Positions 21,585 through 32,689 are shown, numbered from the stretch's first letter. The stretch: 64,000 nucleotides of DNA from Timema cristinae (GCA_039000515.1 JBCFYV010011135.1:7898490-7962489), one strand, 5' to 3'. Numbers and translations are program-made. Notes: generated by a model not told the origin, from the letters alone.

Positions 21585-23515
21585 GCGCATGCTTCTAAAC
21601 AGCCCACTCAATTAGTGCACATTCTTCTAAACAGCCCACTCAATCAGTACACATTCTTCTAAACAGCCCACTCAATCAGTACACATTCTTCTAAACAGCC
21701 CACTCGATTAGTACACATTCTTCTAAACAGCCCACTCAATCAGTACACATTCTTCTAAACAGCCCACTCGATTAGTACACATTCTTCTAAACAGCCCACT
21801 CGATTAGTACACATTCTTCTAAACAGCCTACTCAATCAGTACACATTCTTCTAAACAGCCCACTCAATTAGTGCACATTCTTCTAAACAGCCCACTCGAT
21901 TAGTGCACATTCTTCTAAACAGCCCACTCGATTAGTACACATTCTTCTAAACAGCCTACTCAATCAGTACACATTCTTCTAAACAGCCCACTCAATCAGT
22001 ACACATTCTTCTAAACAGCCCACTCAATCAGTGCACATTCTTCTAAACAGCCCACTCAATTAGTGCACATTCTTCTAAACAGCCCACTCGATTAGTACAC
22101 ATTCTTCTAAACAGCCTACTCAATCAGTACACATTCTTCTAAACAGCCCACTCAATCAGTACACATTCTTCTAAACAGCCCACTCAATTAGTGCACATTC
22201 TTCTAAACAGCCCACTCGATTAGTACACATTCTTCTAAACAGCCTACTCAATCAGTACACATTCTTCTAAACAGCCCACTCAATTAGTGCACATTCTTCT
22301 AAACAGCCTACTCAATCAGTACACATTCTTCTAAACAGCCCACTCAATCAGTACACATTCTTCTAAACAGCCCACTCGATTAGTACACATTCTTCTAAAC
22401 AGCCTACTCAATCAGTACACATCTTCTAAACAGCCCACTCAATTAGTGCACATTCTTCTAAACAGCCCACTCGATTAGTACACATTCTTCTAAACAGCCT
22501 ACTCAATCAGTACACATTCTTCTAAACAGCCCACTCAATCAGTACACATTCTTCTAAACAGCCCACTCAATTAGTGCACATTCTTCTAAACAGCCCACTC
22601 GATTAGTACACATTCTTCTAAACAGCCCACTCAATCAGTACACATTCTTCTAAACAGCCCACTCGATTAGTGCACATTCTTCTAAACAGCCTACTCAATC
22701 AGTACACATTCTTCTAAACAGCCCACTCAATCAGTACACATTCTTCTAAACAGCCCACTCGATTAGTACACATTCTTCTAAACAGCCCACTCAATTAGTG
22801 CACATTCTTCTAAACAGCCCACTCAATTAGTGCACATTCTTCTAAACAGCCCACTCGATTAGTACACATTCTTCTAAACAGCCTACTCAATCAGTACACA
22901 TTCTTCTAAACAGCCCACTCAATCAGTACACATTCTTCTAAACAGCCCACTCAATTAGTGCACATTCTTCTAAACAGCCCACTCGATTAGTACACATTCT
23001 TCTAAACAGCCTACTCAATCAGTACACATTCTTCTAAACAGCCCACTCAATTAGTGCACATTCTTCTAAACAGCCTACTCAATCAGTACACATTCTTCTA
23101 AACAGCCCACTCAATCAGTACACATTCTTCTAAACAGCCCACTCGATTAGTACACATTCTTCTAAACAGCCTACTCAATCAGTACACATTCTTCTAAACA
23201 GCCCACTCAATTAGTGCACATTCTTCTAAACAGCCCACTCGATTAGTACACATTCTTCTAAACAGCCTACTCAATCAGTACACATTCTTCTAAACAGCCC
23301 ACTCAATCAGTACACATTCTTCTAAACAGCCCACTCAATTAGTGCACATTCTTCTAAACAGCCCACTCGATTAGTACACATTCTTCTAAACAGCCCACTC
23401 AATCAGTACACATTCTTCTAAACAGCCCACTCAATCAGTACACATTCTTCTAAACAGCCCACTCGATTAGTACACATTCTTCTAAACAGCCCACTCAATC
23501 AGTGTGCATGCTTCT
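21585..23515. repeat. 32-bp satellite (about 60 copies) with higher-order structure
   Basis: The unit is ACAGCCCACTCAATCAGTAC followed by ACATTCTTCTAA. At least five monomer types differ at CCC/CCT, AATC/GATT/AATT and GTAC/GTGC. A run of 19 monomers starting near 22051 reappears in the same type order starting near 22818, a shift of about 24 monomers (767 bases). This is unlikely by chance and indicates block duplication. Confidence 0.95.
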
Positions 23516-23519
23516 TAAC

Positions 23520-24800
23520 CAACCAACAGATTCAACCTACATCAAAAATATAAATTAATGTATAACAGGGTCATAAAAACAATTTATTATAAGATATTTG
23601 AGTGTTAATTGATTGATTTTGAAGCTTAAGGATTAGCATTTCCATCATAAACACATCAGTGCGAGACGTTGCCGCGCAATATTTATTCTATGTGCATTAC
23701 TTCAAAAGATGGTTCACACCTGAATAAAGTCGAAAGATTTAATCATGCCTCTTTTTCCTGAACAAACCTAAAGTTGAGTTTTATTAATAGAAAAATCTGT
23801 GAAAATGTAACATTAGCCCATTTTTAATTATCTTTTAATTATATTTAGACTTGATGAAAAAAGGGCTCTTTTAGCAATCTAACAAATACAGTAATTTTGA
23901 TAAGCTCAAAACAAACCAAAAAAAAAATATATATATATATATATACCTCCTCTTTATTTTGCGACAAATAGTTTCAGTTATCTTCCCCCTCTTTATTATT
24001 GACAAGACAAAGAGTAGTTGTAGGTGAAGGGTGAAAGGGAGTACAGGCTTAGATATAATATAAAATTAGTTCCATAATACGACACAGGCCATTGTACTTT
24101 AAGTTGTGTGGTCTGACAGCGATTGCTACTTTCTCGCTGACCGAGGTGGTCGCCCTAATGTCATACGTTAGTATGTAGTAGTATGTAGTAGTATGTAGTA
24201 TCTGAGAGCGTGTGAGGCTCTGATTGCATAGCAGTGAGTGTAAGACGGGTAGGGGAAGAGGGGGAAGATGTGATAAAAACGTATTTTCAACCTTCTAAGA
24301 CATTGTAAGGGAAACACTGAAAATGATTATCTCTTCATTTATTTATATCTAATAGCAACAAAATATCGACAACTTCTTCCCCCATTTCTAACAGTTTATC
24401 GGGGAAAAATTTGCGGGCTGCAAGATTACTCAGCCCTTTATTAACTTCAGTGTAGTCAGAACCAAAATATTTCCCTTTATTAACATAAATTTGGTGTTCA
24501 TTAACCGATCATTAATCTAATAAATGACTTGATTTTGATTGAAAATCTAAATCAATATGTAATAAAGAAATCATGTTCTAGAATAATAGAAAAATTTAAG
24601 TTAAAAGAAACATGATTAGAATATTCTAAAATTATGTAATTAAATTACTATTAAATAAATTTTAGATTTAAAATTGTTTTTTTTAATAATTTAGCTATTC
24701 CATTGGGTGCACCTTAAATGAATCTCTTGATACACTAACCCCAGTTCGAAAAAATATATTTTCCCTTAACAATTACCGTCAGGATTATTTTTTTAGTAGG
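23520..24800. other. AT-rich intron sequence, no gene
   Basis: Contains a short (AT)n run at about 23926-23945 and a small GTATGTAGTA tandem repeat at 24172-24200. Nothing else was recognised. Confidence 0.4.
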
Positions 24801-24804
24801 CCTA

Positions 24805-25032
24805 CCCCGCATCCCTGCCTGATCAGGTTGTACGCATTTATAGACTAGTTACGCTCAAGCTATGAATCAGAAAGATTGAATTTATGTATCCACATTTGCG
24901 TGGAGGAAGAGTGAAAACCATTGAGAAAAAAAACATTCTTAGTACATACGGCTGGGATTCGAACCTCGATCTTCCCACCATCGGCAGTCCATTTTATTGC
25001 GAGAGTGACGCCTTAGACCATTATACCACAAA
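24805..25032 (-). repeat. SINE B, diverged copy
   Basis: Plus-strand blocks are CCACATTTGCGTGGAGGAAGAG, TGAAAACCATTGAG, CTGGGATTCGAACCTCGATC (B box reversed) and ACGCCTTAGACCATTATACC (head). Confidence 0.75.
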
Positions 25033-25130
25033 AGTAGGTGCTAGAAAAAATAATAGATGATTTCATGTATTCATACATCAAGCGATGTGAACTGCAGCTA
25101 TCACTTTTGATAGATATTAGACTATAATCA

Positions 25131-25372
25131 TCACCATCATCAACTGTTTCCAGCCTGTGGCTAGGTCAGTTTAGTAAAATGCCTCCTTCTTCCTCCATCC
25201 TTCCACCATTCTTCCTCCTTTAACTTCTTCCATTCCTCCCCTGCCACTTGCACACTTTCTGTTATCTGCACCTCCCATCCCTTTCTTGGCCTCCCTTGAG
25301 ATATTTTTCCTACATACTTTATTTCCAAGCTTTACTTAGGCTTCCTTGTTTTTCCATCCTCATTTCATATTA
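25131..25372 (-). mobile_element. RTE-like LINE 3' tail
   Basis: The 3' terminus on the minus strand reads CCACAGGCTGGAAACAGTTG then ATGATGGTGATG. Plus-strand blocks match 19597-19870 closely (TTTAGTAAAATGCCTCCTTC, CTTCCTCCTTTAACTTC, TTTCTTGGCCTCCCTTGAG). It is 5'-truncated, as is common for LINEs. Confidence 0.75.
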
Positions 25373-25467
25373 GACTGTCAATACATATAAAATAATATTA
25401 AAATAAACTAAAGAGGAGTGTCTGTCTGTTGATGACAACTGTACCGCAGTATCAACTTCTGTTCCAG

Positions 25468-25682
25468 ACCTTGCGTGGCGTTCAAGCAGCCACCAGTATC
25501 CTCAGTGAGGAACGTGTTCCTGTTACCTTTCACAAGTTCCGTGTGGCTGACGTTGATACTCGTCGTGTTGGTGGCGACAGCCGTGCTTTCAACCAGTCTT
25601 CGTCTCTCTGAAGACAACCCTCTCCGCCCTTGGGACGCCTCGGAGAGCTTTTTACTGACGTTAGGGATACTCTTCCAGCAAA
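25468..25682 (+). CDS. Ir75: IR exon, M1 and pore segment
   Basis: The acceptor CTTCTGTTCCAG ends at 25467. The single leading base completes the codon left by the S1 exon, so the phase is confirmed. It reads VAFKQPPVSSVRNVFLLPF, then a hydrophobic segment (VWLTLILVVLVATAVLS, M1), then DNPLRPWDASES and the pore helix FLLTLGILFQQ. The donor AAA|GTTAGT at 25683 leaves one base. Insect IRs typically have the pore motif with G-I-x-x-Q-Q-G/S here. Only this frame has homology; two other open frames in the region are shadows. Confidence 0.88.
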
Positions 25683-25752
25683 GTTAGTCATGTGGGCCTG
25701 TCTCTGGCATGCTGTGAGATCGGTCCATTGAGAAGTGTCACGTGACACAGTC

Positions 25753-25800
25753 TAGAACAGTGGTTCCCAACTTGTGGGGCGTGAAACCTTTAGGAAACTA
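25753..25800 (+). repeat. hAT-like terminus
   Basis: CAGTGGTTCCCAACTTGTGG followed by GGCGTGAAAC strongly resembles the terminal inverted repeat of hAT (Charlie-type) elements (CAGTGGTTCTCAACC...). No matching opposite end was found, so it is a fragment or a solo terminus. Confidence 0.45.
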
Positions 25801-26178
25801 CGTTAAAAATCAGCTAATAGCTCTAGTCAACATGGTTTTTACTTCTAGAAATATGTTGGATGTTATTGTTGTGTGGATATCATAAATTACAACTAAAAGT
25901 GTCACATCATGTCACAATTTTTGTGTAGGTTTGTGTGTTTACACGAAATACGTGTATCTTAATAAGTTTTAGTGAAGGGAATATGACCTTTCTCTGTCAA
26001 ACGATATACAGTATAGCTGTTACATTCAATTAACATAATAATTAACTTATAATAAAACATGACACCAATCAGATTCATAACCAATTAATATATTATATAT
26101 ATATATATATATATATTAAATAGTTGACCAGCCAAAAGCAAGACGCTCGTGCACATGCACAAGCTTATTTTCAATCAC

Positions 26179-26735
26179 CCACCTCGGTGGCGTAGTTGGC
26201 TAACGCGCTAGTTTCGTGTTAAGATAAACTGCTGAGGACGGAAAGATCGAGGTTCGAATCTCAGTAGGGTGAACTGGGGGGTGGTATTTCCTAAATGGTT
26301 TTCCACTCTCCCTCCACGAAAGTACGAGCTCACTTCCTCTAAATTCAACCTTCCCAATTTCTAAATTATTATTATTATACGCACCGCGTCTTACTACCCG
26401 TTCGGGTTATACGCACTTACGCTAATGTGTAATGTTAGGGTGATTGTGAGATGAAATGGAGGACCTACAGTTTAATGTGGAATCCGAACCACGGTGGAGA
26501 CCTGGCATTCCCCACATTCACAAGATGTTTTGTTAGAGGTGAAGGAAGGGTTTGGAAATCAGATAAATCTGTGCCGGGACCGAGGATTGAACCCCGGCCG
26601 CCAGCATATAAGTCTGACACCTTACCCCTAGACCGCCAGGTCTCCAATTTCTAAATCACTAGCGTAGTTGGTACTTCAGCGTATGACCCGAACGGGTAGT
26701 AAACGCGGCGCTAAATAATAATAATAATAATAATA
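26179..26735 (+). repeat. SINE B copy split by a SINE A insertion
   Basis: The left part (26179-26366) has the head ACCTCGGTGGCGTAGTTGGC, B box GGTTCGAATC and body TTTTCCACTCTCCCTCCACG. The right part (26657-26735) resumes with CACTAGCGTAGTTGGTACTT and the tail ATGACCCGAACGGGTAGTAA plus (AAT)n. The join is restored if the SINE A copy with its duplicated CCAATTTCTAAAT is taken out. Confidence 0.88.
26367..26643 (-). repeat. SINE A nested in SINE B, with target-site duplication
   Basis: The minus-strand head GAGACCTGGCGGTCTAGGGG carries the A box and GGGGTTCAATCCTCGG the B box. The body GATTTCCAAACCCTTCCTTC follows, and the tail is GTATAACCCGAACGGGTAG. The direct repeat CCAATTTCTAAAT flanks it (26354-26366 and 26644-26656). 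SINE A is therefore younger than this SINE B copy. Confidence 0.9.
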
Positions 26736-27325
26736 ATATTTTCAAGCCCGCCGCATTGTATTCACCCCACAATTCTCCTCTCTATTCTCACCTCCATCTG
26801 ACCTTGCGGCCACGTGCAACAACACCAAATATTCAGCTCTGGCTCTCTTAAATACTAAACTGCGTCGTCAATTTGTAGGTTTAAGTTAAGGCCCCATTTA
26901 CAGAGTCCGTAAGCTCAGAAACTTGTAATCCTTAACGGCCCTTAGAAATCAAAATCACATCTACATAGTCTGTATCCGTAATCATGTGACCGAGCCAACC
27001 AATGATAAATTTGGAAACAACGTCCAATTAAACACTTCGAAAGGGAATTTTCTAGAGCTAGGCGCAATCAGACGTCAACTATGATATCACAATTATTAAC
27101 AAAAGTAACTACGCATTATATTTTGATAAAACGTCCAGGATAGGCTACATTTGAAAAGAAGGTTAATTGCAGTCACAAATAATTTATTTAAAACATAAGA
27201 TATTTAGTGTAATTACTATGAATTCCATTGGTACTTTCATTTCGACGAGCGCGCACGCTTACTTTGCTGTGATTGGTGGTCCTTAGCATTTTGTATCGAC
27301 TAGTCCTTAGAAAGTTAAAATTAAG

Positions 27326-27599
27326 TTATTATTATTAGCACCGCGTCTTACTACCCGTTCGTGTTATACGCACTTACGCTAATGTGTAATGGTAGGGTGA
27401 TTGTGAGATGAAATGAAGACCTACAGTTTAACGTGAATCCGAACCACGGTGGCGACCTGGCATTGCCCACATTCACAAGATGTCTTGTCAGAGGTGAAGA
27501 AAGGGTTTGGCAATCAGATAAATCTTTGCCGGGACCGAGATTGAACCCCGGCCGCCAGCATAGAAGTCTGACACCTTACCCCTAGACCACCAGGTCACC
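27326..27599 (-). repeat. SINE A with 12-bp target-site duplication
   Basis: Full-length copy: the minus-strand head GTGACCTGGTGGTCTAGGGG, B box GGGGTTCAATC, tail GTATAACACGAACGGGTAG, end AATAATAATAA. The repeat TTAAAATTAAGT flanks it at 27315-27326 and 27600-27611. Confidence 0.9.
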
Positions 27600-27754
27600 T
27601 TAAAATTAAGTCAACTTCTACGTAGTGATAAGGATTAAGGACTTATTGATCACGATCAACTTAACTTAACTTGACGTAGCTTTCCCTTAAGGTTCACTTA
27701 ACTTAAAAACCTGTGTGATCATGATTCACGTAACTTAAGGTGAGGTAGAAGGGA

Positions 27755-28000
27755 TAGCAAGTGTTTTTACAGTTTTTATAGAATTGAAAGTTTTTGGTCA
27801 AAATAAATCTAATATTTATCCAGTAGCAACATAGAGTTTAGTTTTCTTCACATGCTAATATCAACAGATCTTGAATATCTGTCAAGGATGTCCTGGGATT
27901 TTGTCAAAACTTTTTAAATAAAGAGAAAAAGTTTTGACAAAATTCCAGAATACCCTTGACAGATATTCAAGATCTGTTGATCTCTCAAAAAGTTATGTTG
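27755..28000. repeat. Dispersed repeat containing a 54-bp-arm hairpin
   Basis: At 27862-27981 a left arm beginning TCAACAGATCTTGAATATCT and its near-perfect inverted copy (about 4 mismatches in 54) flank a loop of about 11 bases. The left half is related to a second copy at 4870-5070, which has no such right arm. Confidence 0.7.
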
Positions 28001-28462
28001 TTTTTCCTTAAACCTCTTAGGAGAAATGTTTCTACAACAATGATCTATCTCCATCATTTTATACTCAATAGTCAATATTTACATTTTTTTATTGGTCAAA
28101 ATTTATAAATGAGGAATTTAATATCAATTCAATGACATGAAGATGTGCAACACCTGATAAAATATCGAAAATTTTAATTGGAAGTTGAAATTTTAATACG
28201 AAGTGTTTACCCTTGTGGACCCAATATTGATCTTTTTTATCGGTTCAAACATACAATTGAGGACATTAATTCTTTAAAAATAAAATTATAAAATTTAAAA
28301 TCGCGACTCAAAAAAATGTTTCACATAAGGATATTGCAATTTATTCTTGGGTTTGATAGGGTATTCTATTTCGTTTCACATATATTACGAGTTTTGAGTA
28401 AATATTTTAATTTTCAAACAATAGAGCGAGAAAGTCCGTGCAGAGCTCCGTACCATTTATTT

Positions 28463-28704
28463 TAGCACCGCATCCTACTATCGGACTATACGCCTATGTA
28501 CTAATTACTTTAGTGGTTTTTGGGATTAGAAATATTTCATTGAGAGGAAGTGCACCCGGATTTGCGTGGAGGGAGAGTGGAAAACGATTTACTAAAAAAC
28601 ACCCTCAGTGCACCCAACTGGGATCAAACCCCAATCTCCTCGCCTTTGGTAGTCTAGTCTAACATAAGAGTAGCGCGTTAAACACGCTGCTATCGAAGCG
28701 GCTC
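28463..28704 (-). repeat. SINE B, diverged copy
   Basis: Plus-strand blocks are TAGCACCGCATCCTACTATCG (tail), GGATTTGCGTGGAGGGAGAG, TGGAAAACGATTTACTAAAA, GGGATCAAACCCCAATCTCC (B box reversed) and TGCTATCGAAGCGGC (head). Confidence 0.75.
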
Positions 28705-29019
28705 TTGAAAAACAGCCTGTATTGATTAAGTTTTTTTTTTCATTTGAATAGATTTAACTGAATTGCTCAGAATTGTAAATATCGCAGCAGCTATTTGTTG
28801 GATAAAAGCTAAAATGATGTAATATAATCAGAAATATAATTGGAGAATTTGTAAATGAATTATATTTAGTGTCATATAAAACCTGTGAACGTGAAGAGTT
28901 TTTAGCGCTAACTAAACATAAATGTATGATGCTATTTATATCTAATAGACAGTGTGCTTTGAAGTTAATTGGATGCCTTGAAGAGGTTTGTAGGTAGTGT
29001 ACAGTATGTGTAGTCCCGC

Positions 29020-29975
29020 CCTGAGGAGAGGAGGTTGTAGCAAGGTGTCAGCTGAGGAGAGAGAAGATAGGGGGTGGCAAGGGGTCAGCTGAGGAGAGGA
29101 GGGTTGTAGCAAGAGTGCCAGCTGAGGAGAGAGAGAGATATGGGGTGGCAAGGGGTCAGCTGAGGAGAGGAGGGAGGTGGCAAGGGTGCCAACTGAAGAG
29201 AGAGAGAGGGGAAGGTGGCAAGAGTGCCAGCTGAGCAGAGAGAGATGGAGGTGGCAAGATTGCCAGCTGAGGAGAGAGAGAGGGAAGGTGGCAAGAGTGC
29301 CAGCTGAGGAGAGGAGGGTTGTAGCAAGGGTGTCAGCTGAGGAGAGAGAGAGGGAGGTGGCAAGGGTGTCAGCTGAGCAGAGAGAGATGGAGGTGGCAAG
29401 ATTGCCAGCTGAGGAGAGAGAGAGGGGAAGTGGCAAGAGTGCCAGCTGAGGAGAGAGAGGGGTAGGTGGCAAGGGTGCCAGCTGAGGAGAAAGAGAGAGG
29501 GAGATGGCAAAGGTGTCAGCTGAGGAGAGAGAGAGAGAGGGAAGTGGCAAGGGTGCCAGCTGAGGAGAAAGAGAGAGGGAGATGGCAAGGGTGCCAGCTG
29601 AGGAGAGAGAGAGAGGAAAGTGGCAAGGGTGCCACTGAGGAGAAAGAGAGAGGGAGATGGCAAGGGTGCCAGCTGAGGAGAGAGAGAGAGGGAAGTGGCA
29701 AGGGTGCCAGCTGAGGAGAGAGAGAGAGGGAGATGGCAAGGGTGCCAGCTGAGGAGAGAGAGAGAGAGAGGAAATGGCAAGGGTGCCAGCTGAGGAGAGA
29801 GAGAGAGGGAGATGGCAAGGGTGCCAGCTGAGGAGAGAGAGAGAGGGAAGTGGCAAGGGTGCCAGCTGAGGAGAGAGAGAGGGAGATGGCAGGGTGCCAG
29901 CTGAGGAGAGAGAGAGAGGAGATGGCAAGGTGCCAGCTGAGGAGAGAGAGAGAGGGAGATGGCAAGGTCGCCAAA
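29020..29975. repeat. Purine-rich minisatellite, about 36-48-bp unit
   Basis: Repeats of GGTGGCAAGGGTGCCAGCTG followed by AGGAGAGAGAGAG with variable GA length, about 22 copies. The left part has an alternate form (GAGGAGGGTTGTAGCAAG). Each unit holds CAGCTG. Long open frames on both strands here arise from the repeat and have no homology. Confidence 0.95.
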
Positions 29976-30280
29976 GGGTGAGACGTAAGGAAATTGTGAG
30001 GACATACTTATTGGAAATACACAGAATTAATATGCAAGAAATCTTCAAGATAACTCCTGATTTTTATAAGAAGCCTTCTTTGACCTCTAACAAGGATTGA
30101 AAGTCAATCAAATATGGCAGTCTAGAAATGTATATTATTTAAATTTTTAATTAGAAAATTCCTCTAAAATTTTATCAACAGCTTCCATTCCTTTTATAGA
30201 AACTTGTTTTATTTTTCTTTGACTATTTTTTGTAATTGCTTAGCATCTCATATCGCAAATATATTAATTAGCTAACGGGC

Positions 30281-30466
30281 TAAAGATGAGGAAGGATGAC
30301 TTTAGAGAAAATGTACCCACATCTACGCTGAGGGTGAGTGGAAAACCACTTAGAAAAACACCTTCAGTACATATGACAGGTATTCGAACCACTCTATCCC
30401 TGTCATATCCAGTCTAAGCTATAGTGAGGGTGACGCCGTACACCATGCAACCGTCGAAGCCGGTGA
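30281..30466 (-). repeat. SINE B, strongly diverged copy
   Basis: Plus-strand blocks are ATGTACCCACATCTACGCTG, AGTGGAAAACCACTTAG, AAAACACCTTCAGTACA, GGTATTCGAACC and GACGCCGTACACCATGC. Confidence 0.55.
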
Positions 30467-30480
30467 TTAATTCTACATTT

Positions 30481-30729
30481 TAATCACCGCCTCTTACTAC
30501 CCATTCGGGTTATACGTTTATGTAGTAATTACGCTAGTTGTTTAAGTGATTAGTAAGGTTATATTTAGAGGAAATGTACCCGTATTTGCGTTGAAGAAAA
30601 GTGGAAAACGGTTTTGAGAAAACCACCCTCACTACACCAAACCAAGTTTAGAACCTTGATCTCCCCGTCATTGGCAGTCTAGTCTAATGTGAAAGTAGCG
30701 CGTTATACCACGCGGCCACCAAAACGGGT
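30481..30729 (-). repeat. SINE B, diverged copy
   Basis: The reversed tail CACCGCCTCTTACTACCCAT and TCGGGTTATACG are clear. The body TATTTGCGTTGAAGAAAAG and TGGAAAACGG follow, and the head end is CCACGCGGCCACCAAAACGGG. Confidence 0.75.
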
Positions 30730-30752
30730 CAGGTCATTGATTAAAAGTACTA

Positions 30753-31016
30753 GGTGACCTGGTGGTCTAGGGGTAAGGTGTCAGACTTCTGCGCTGGCGG
30801 CCAGGGTTCAATCCTCGGTCCCGGCACAGATTTATCTGATTACCAAACCCTTCCTTCACCTCTGACAAGACACCTTGTGAATGTGGGGAATGCCAGGCCT
30901 CCACCGTGGTTCGGATTCCACGTTAAACTGTAGGTCCTTCATTTCATCTCACAATCACCCTTCCATTACACATTAGCGTAAGTGCGTGTAACCCGAACGG
31001 GTAGTAAGATGGGTGC

Positions 31017-31066
<50 letters not shown>

Positions 31067-31070
31067 TAAT
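30753..31070 (+). repeat. SINE A with target-site duplication and long (AAT)n tail
   Basis: The head GTGACCTGGTGGTCTAGGGG, B box GGGTTCAATCCTCGG, tail GTAACCCGAACGGGTAGTAAG and about 50 bases of (AAT)n. The direct repeat AAAAGTACTA flanks it at 30743-30752 and 31071-31080. It sits in the receptor intron about 300 bases before the M3 exon. Confidence 0.93.
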
Positions 31071-31376
31071 AAAAGTACTAAGAAAGTAAATACATAGTTG
31101 TAATCTTTATTACCTTCAAGTGGGAACATTAGTTTCCGGTTCTCAAATAACGGACTTCCTAGTATTTAAAACAAAAAGAGAGAAAAAGGCATTTTAAGGA
31201 TCTCGTTTGTACAATAAGTACTAAACTACAGAATAGGCATTTATGGGCACTATAGGGACATTTTCTTCTCAATCGTCTGAAATAAACTTGTATCACAAGA
31301 CCCCCAAGATGATCACTGTTTGAATGTGAAAGTCTGATACTGTTGATAACGAACAGTGCGTTGTGTTCTGATTCAG

Positions 31377-31584
31377 GTGTGGAGAGGTTGCCTAACTCTA
31401 CGTCATCCGTATCGCCACCTTGATGTTGTTATTACCCATGATGCTATTGTTCTACACATACTCTGGACTGGTGATGACACTCTTCTCCGCCAGAAGCGCA
31501 CCCATCACTTCACTCAAGCAACTAGCCCAGTTCAAATTCAAATTGAGGATAGCTCCATATCCTTATCTGAAGTTTTACTTCATG
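31377..31584 (+). CDS. Ir75: IR exon, M3, with an apparent 1-base frameshift
   Basis: The acceptor TTCTGATTCAG ends at 31376. Two leading bases complete the codon left by the M1 exon, then VERLPNSTSS follows in that frame. After about 31409 the homology continues one frame away: IATLMLLLPMMLLFYTYSG (M3), LVMTLFSARSAPITSLKQL and FKFKLRIAPYPYLKFYFM. The Y-S-G-x-x-x-S/T-x-L and P-I-x-S-L-x-x-L patterns are those of insect IRs after M3. The donor ATG|GTAAGA at 31585 is in phase 0. A base seems missing in the CATCCGTATC stretch (about 31407-31411). The microsatellite starts only six bases into the intron. Confidence 0.8.
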
Positions 31585-31590
31585 GTAAGA

Positions 31591-32017
31591 TTATATACAC
31601 ACATACATACATACATACATACATACATACATACATACATACATACATACATACAACATACATACATACATACATACATACATACATACATGCATACATA
31701 CATACATACATACATACATACATACATACATACATACATACACACATACATACATACATACACACATACATACACACATACATACATACATACACACATA
31801 CATACATACATACATACACACATACATACATACATACAACATCACTACTACAATACCACACATCACATACATACAACATACATACATATCATACATACAT
31901 ACATACATAATCACTATACATACATTACATACATACATACATACACACATACATCACATACATACATACATACACACATACATACATACATACCAATACA
32001 TACATAATATAATACAT

Positions 32018-32048
<31 letters not shown>

Positions 32049-32089
32049 CATACATACATGCATGCATGCATACATAATTACATACATAC
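31591..32089. repeat. (CATA)n microsatellite, left flank of the LTR element
   Basis: About 500 bases of CATACATA with interruptions, degenerating to the right. Together with 37561-38135 it forms one microsatellite split by the LTR element. The long Tyr/Ile/His and Tyr/Val/Cys/Met open frames on the two strands are repeat artefacts. Confidence 0.95.
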
Positions 32090-32686
32090 TGTAACTTACC
32101 CCTTTATTTTGGGTGCCCGGTAGCCAACCCTAAACTATTACTACCGGGACACCCTAGGGGTGTTACATGGGCAGGATGGACCCCGAGTGGTAGGGGTTGG
32201 GATTGATGGTATGTGGGGAATGAGGCTAGCAAGTTTATCCCAATGAGCTGTTTATTTCTCCAAACAGTTACTACGCTACTACATCGATATTACGAAATTC
32301 CCCGCGATAAGGGAACACTCACGATAACGGAACACGTGACACTACTTATGGACCCGGGATCGACTCTCAAGCCGGTGTGAACCGACTAGACTACATGTTA
32401 ACTAGTTCATTATCTCCCAGCGAGCCGACTACCGTCCTCACAGCATCGCTGCCAACCAACAGCCTCCGTGTGTTCTTCTCACACACATCACAAGTCGATC
32501 CCAGTTCTCACGAGTCCAAGGTCCATTCATCGCCAGAATTCGCTCGTCAACAGGATGAAGCTATATGAGCTAGAGGCTGTTCTCAACAGGAAGGCAACCC
32601 AATACTTTTGACTACCAAGGAAATGTATCAGCGTGGGCTAACTTCCTGCCAGAACAAACCTTACATTATTATGCTCTTAAATTACA
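32090..32686 (-). repeat. LTR (3' LTR in element orientation)
   Basis: Plus strand starts TGTAACTTACCCC and ends TTAAATTACA. Nearly identical to 36968-37560 over its length, e.g. CACCCTAGGGGTGTTACATGG and GTGTGAACCGACTAGACTAC. It is 597 bases long. Confidence 0.92.
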
Positions 32687-32689
32687 CCC

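Noticed and set aside
21585..23515. Possible CRISPR array because of regular short repeats
   Set aside because: The units are head-to-tail without unique spacers, and the window is clearly eukaryotic.
28942..30048. 368- and 306-codon minus-strand frames rich in Ser, Leu and Pro
   Set aside because: They result from a tandem repeat with (TC)n; several frames are open at once and no homology is visible.
31356..32007. Long open frames of Tyr/Ile/His or Cys/Val/Met/Tyr repeats in the CATA arrays (also 37487-38146)
   Set aside because: They are the translation of a tetranucleotide microsatellite in any frame; only the first part of one frame (31410-31584) is coding, as the receptor M3 exon.
32377..32568. 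63-codon plus-strand frame found again at 37257-37490
   Set aside because: Its conservation is due to the two LTR copies, not selection on a protein.
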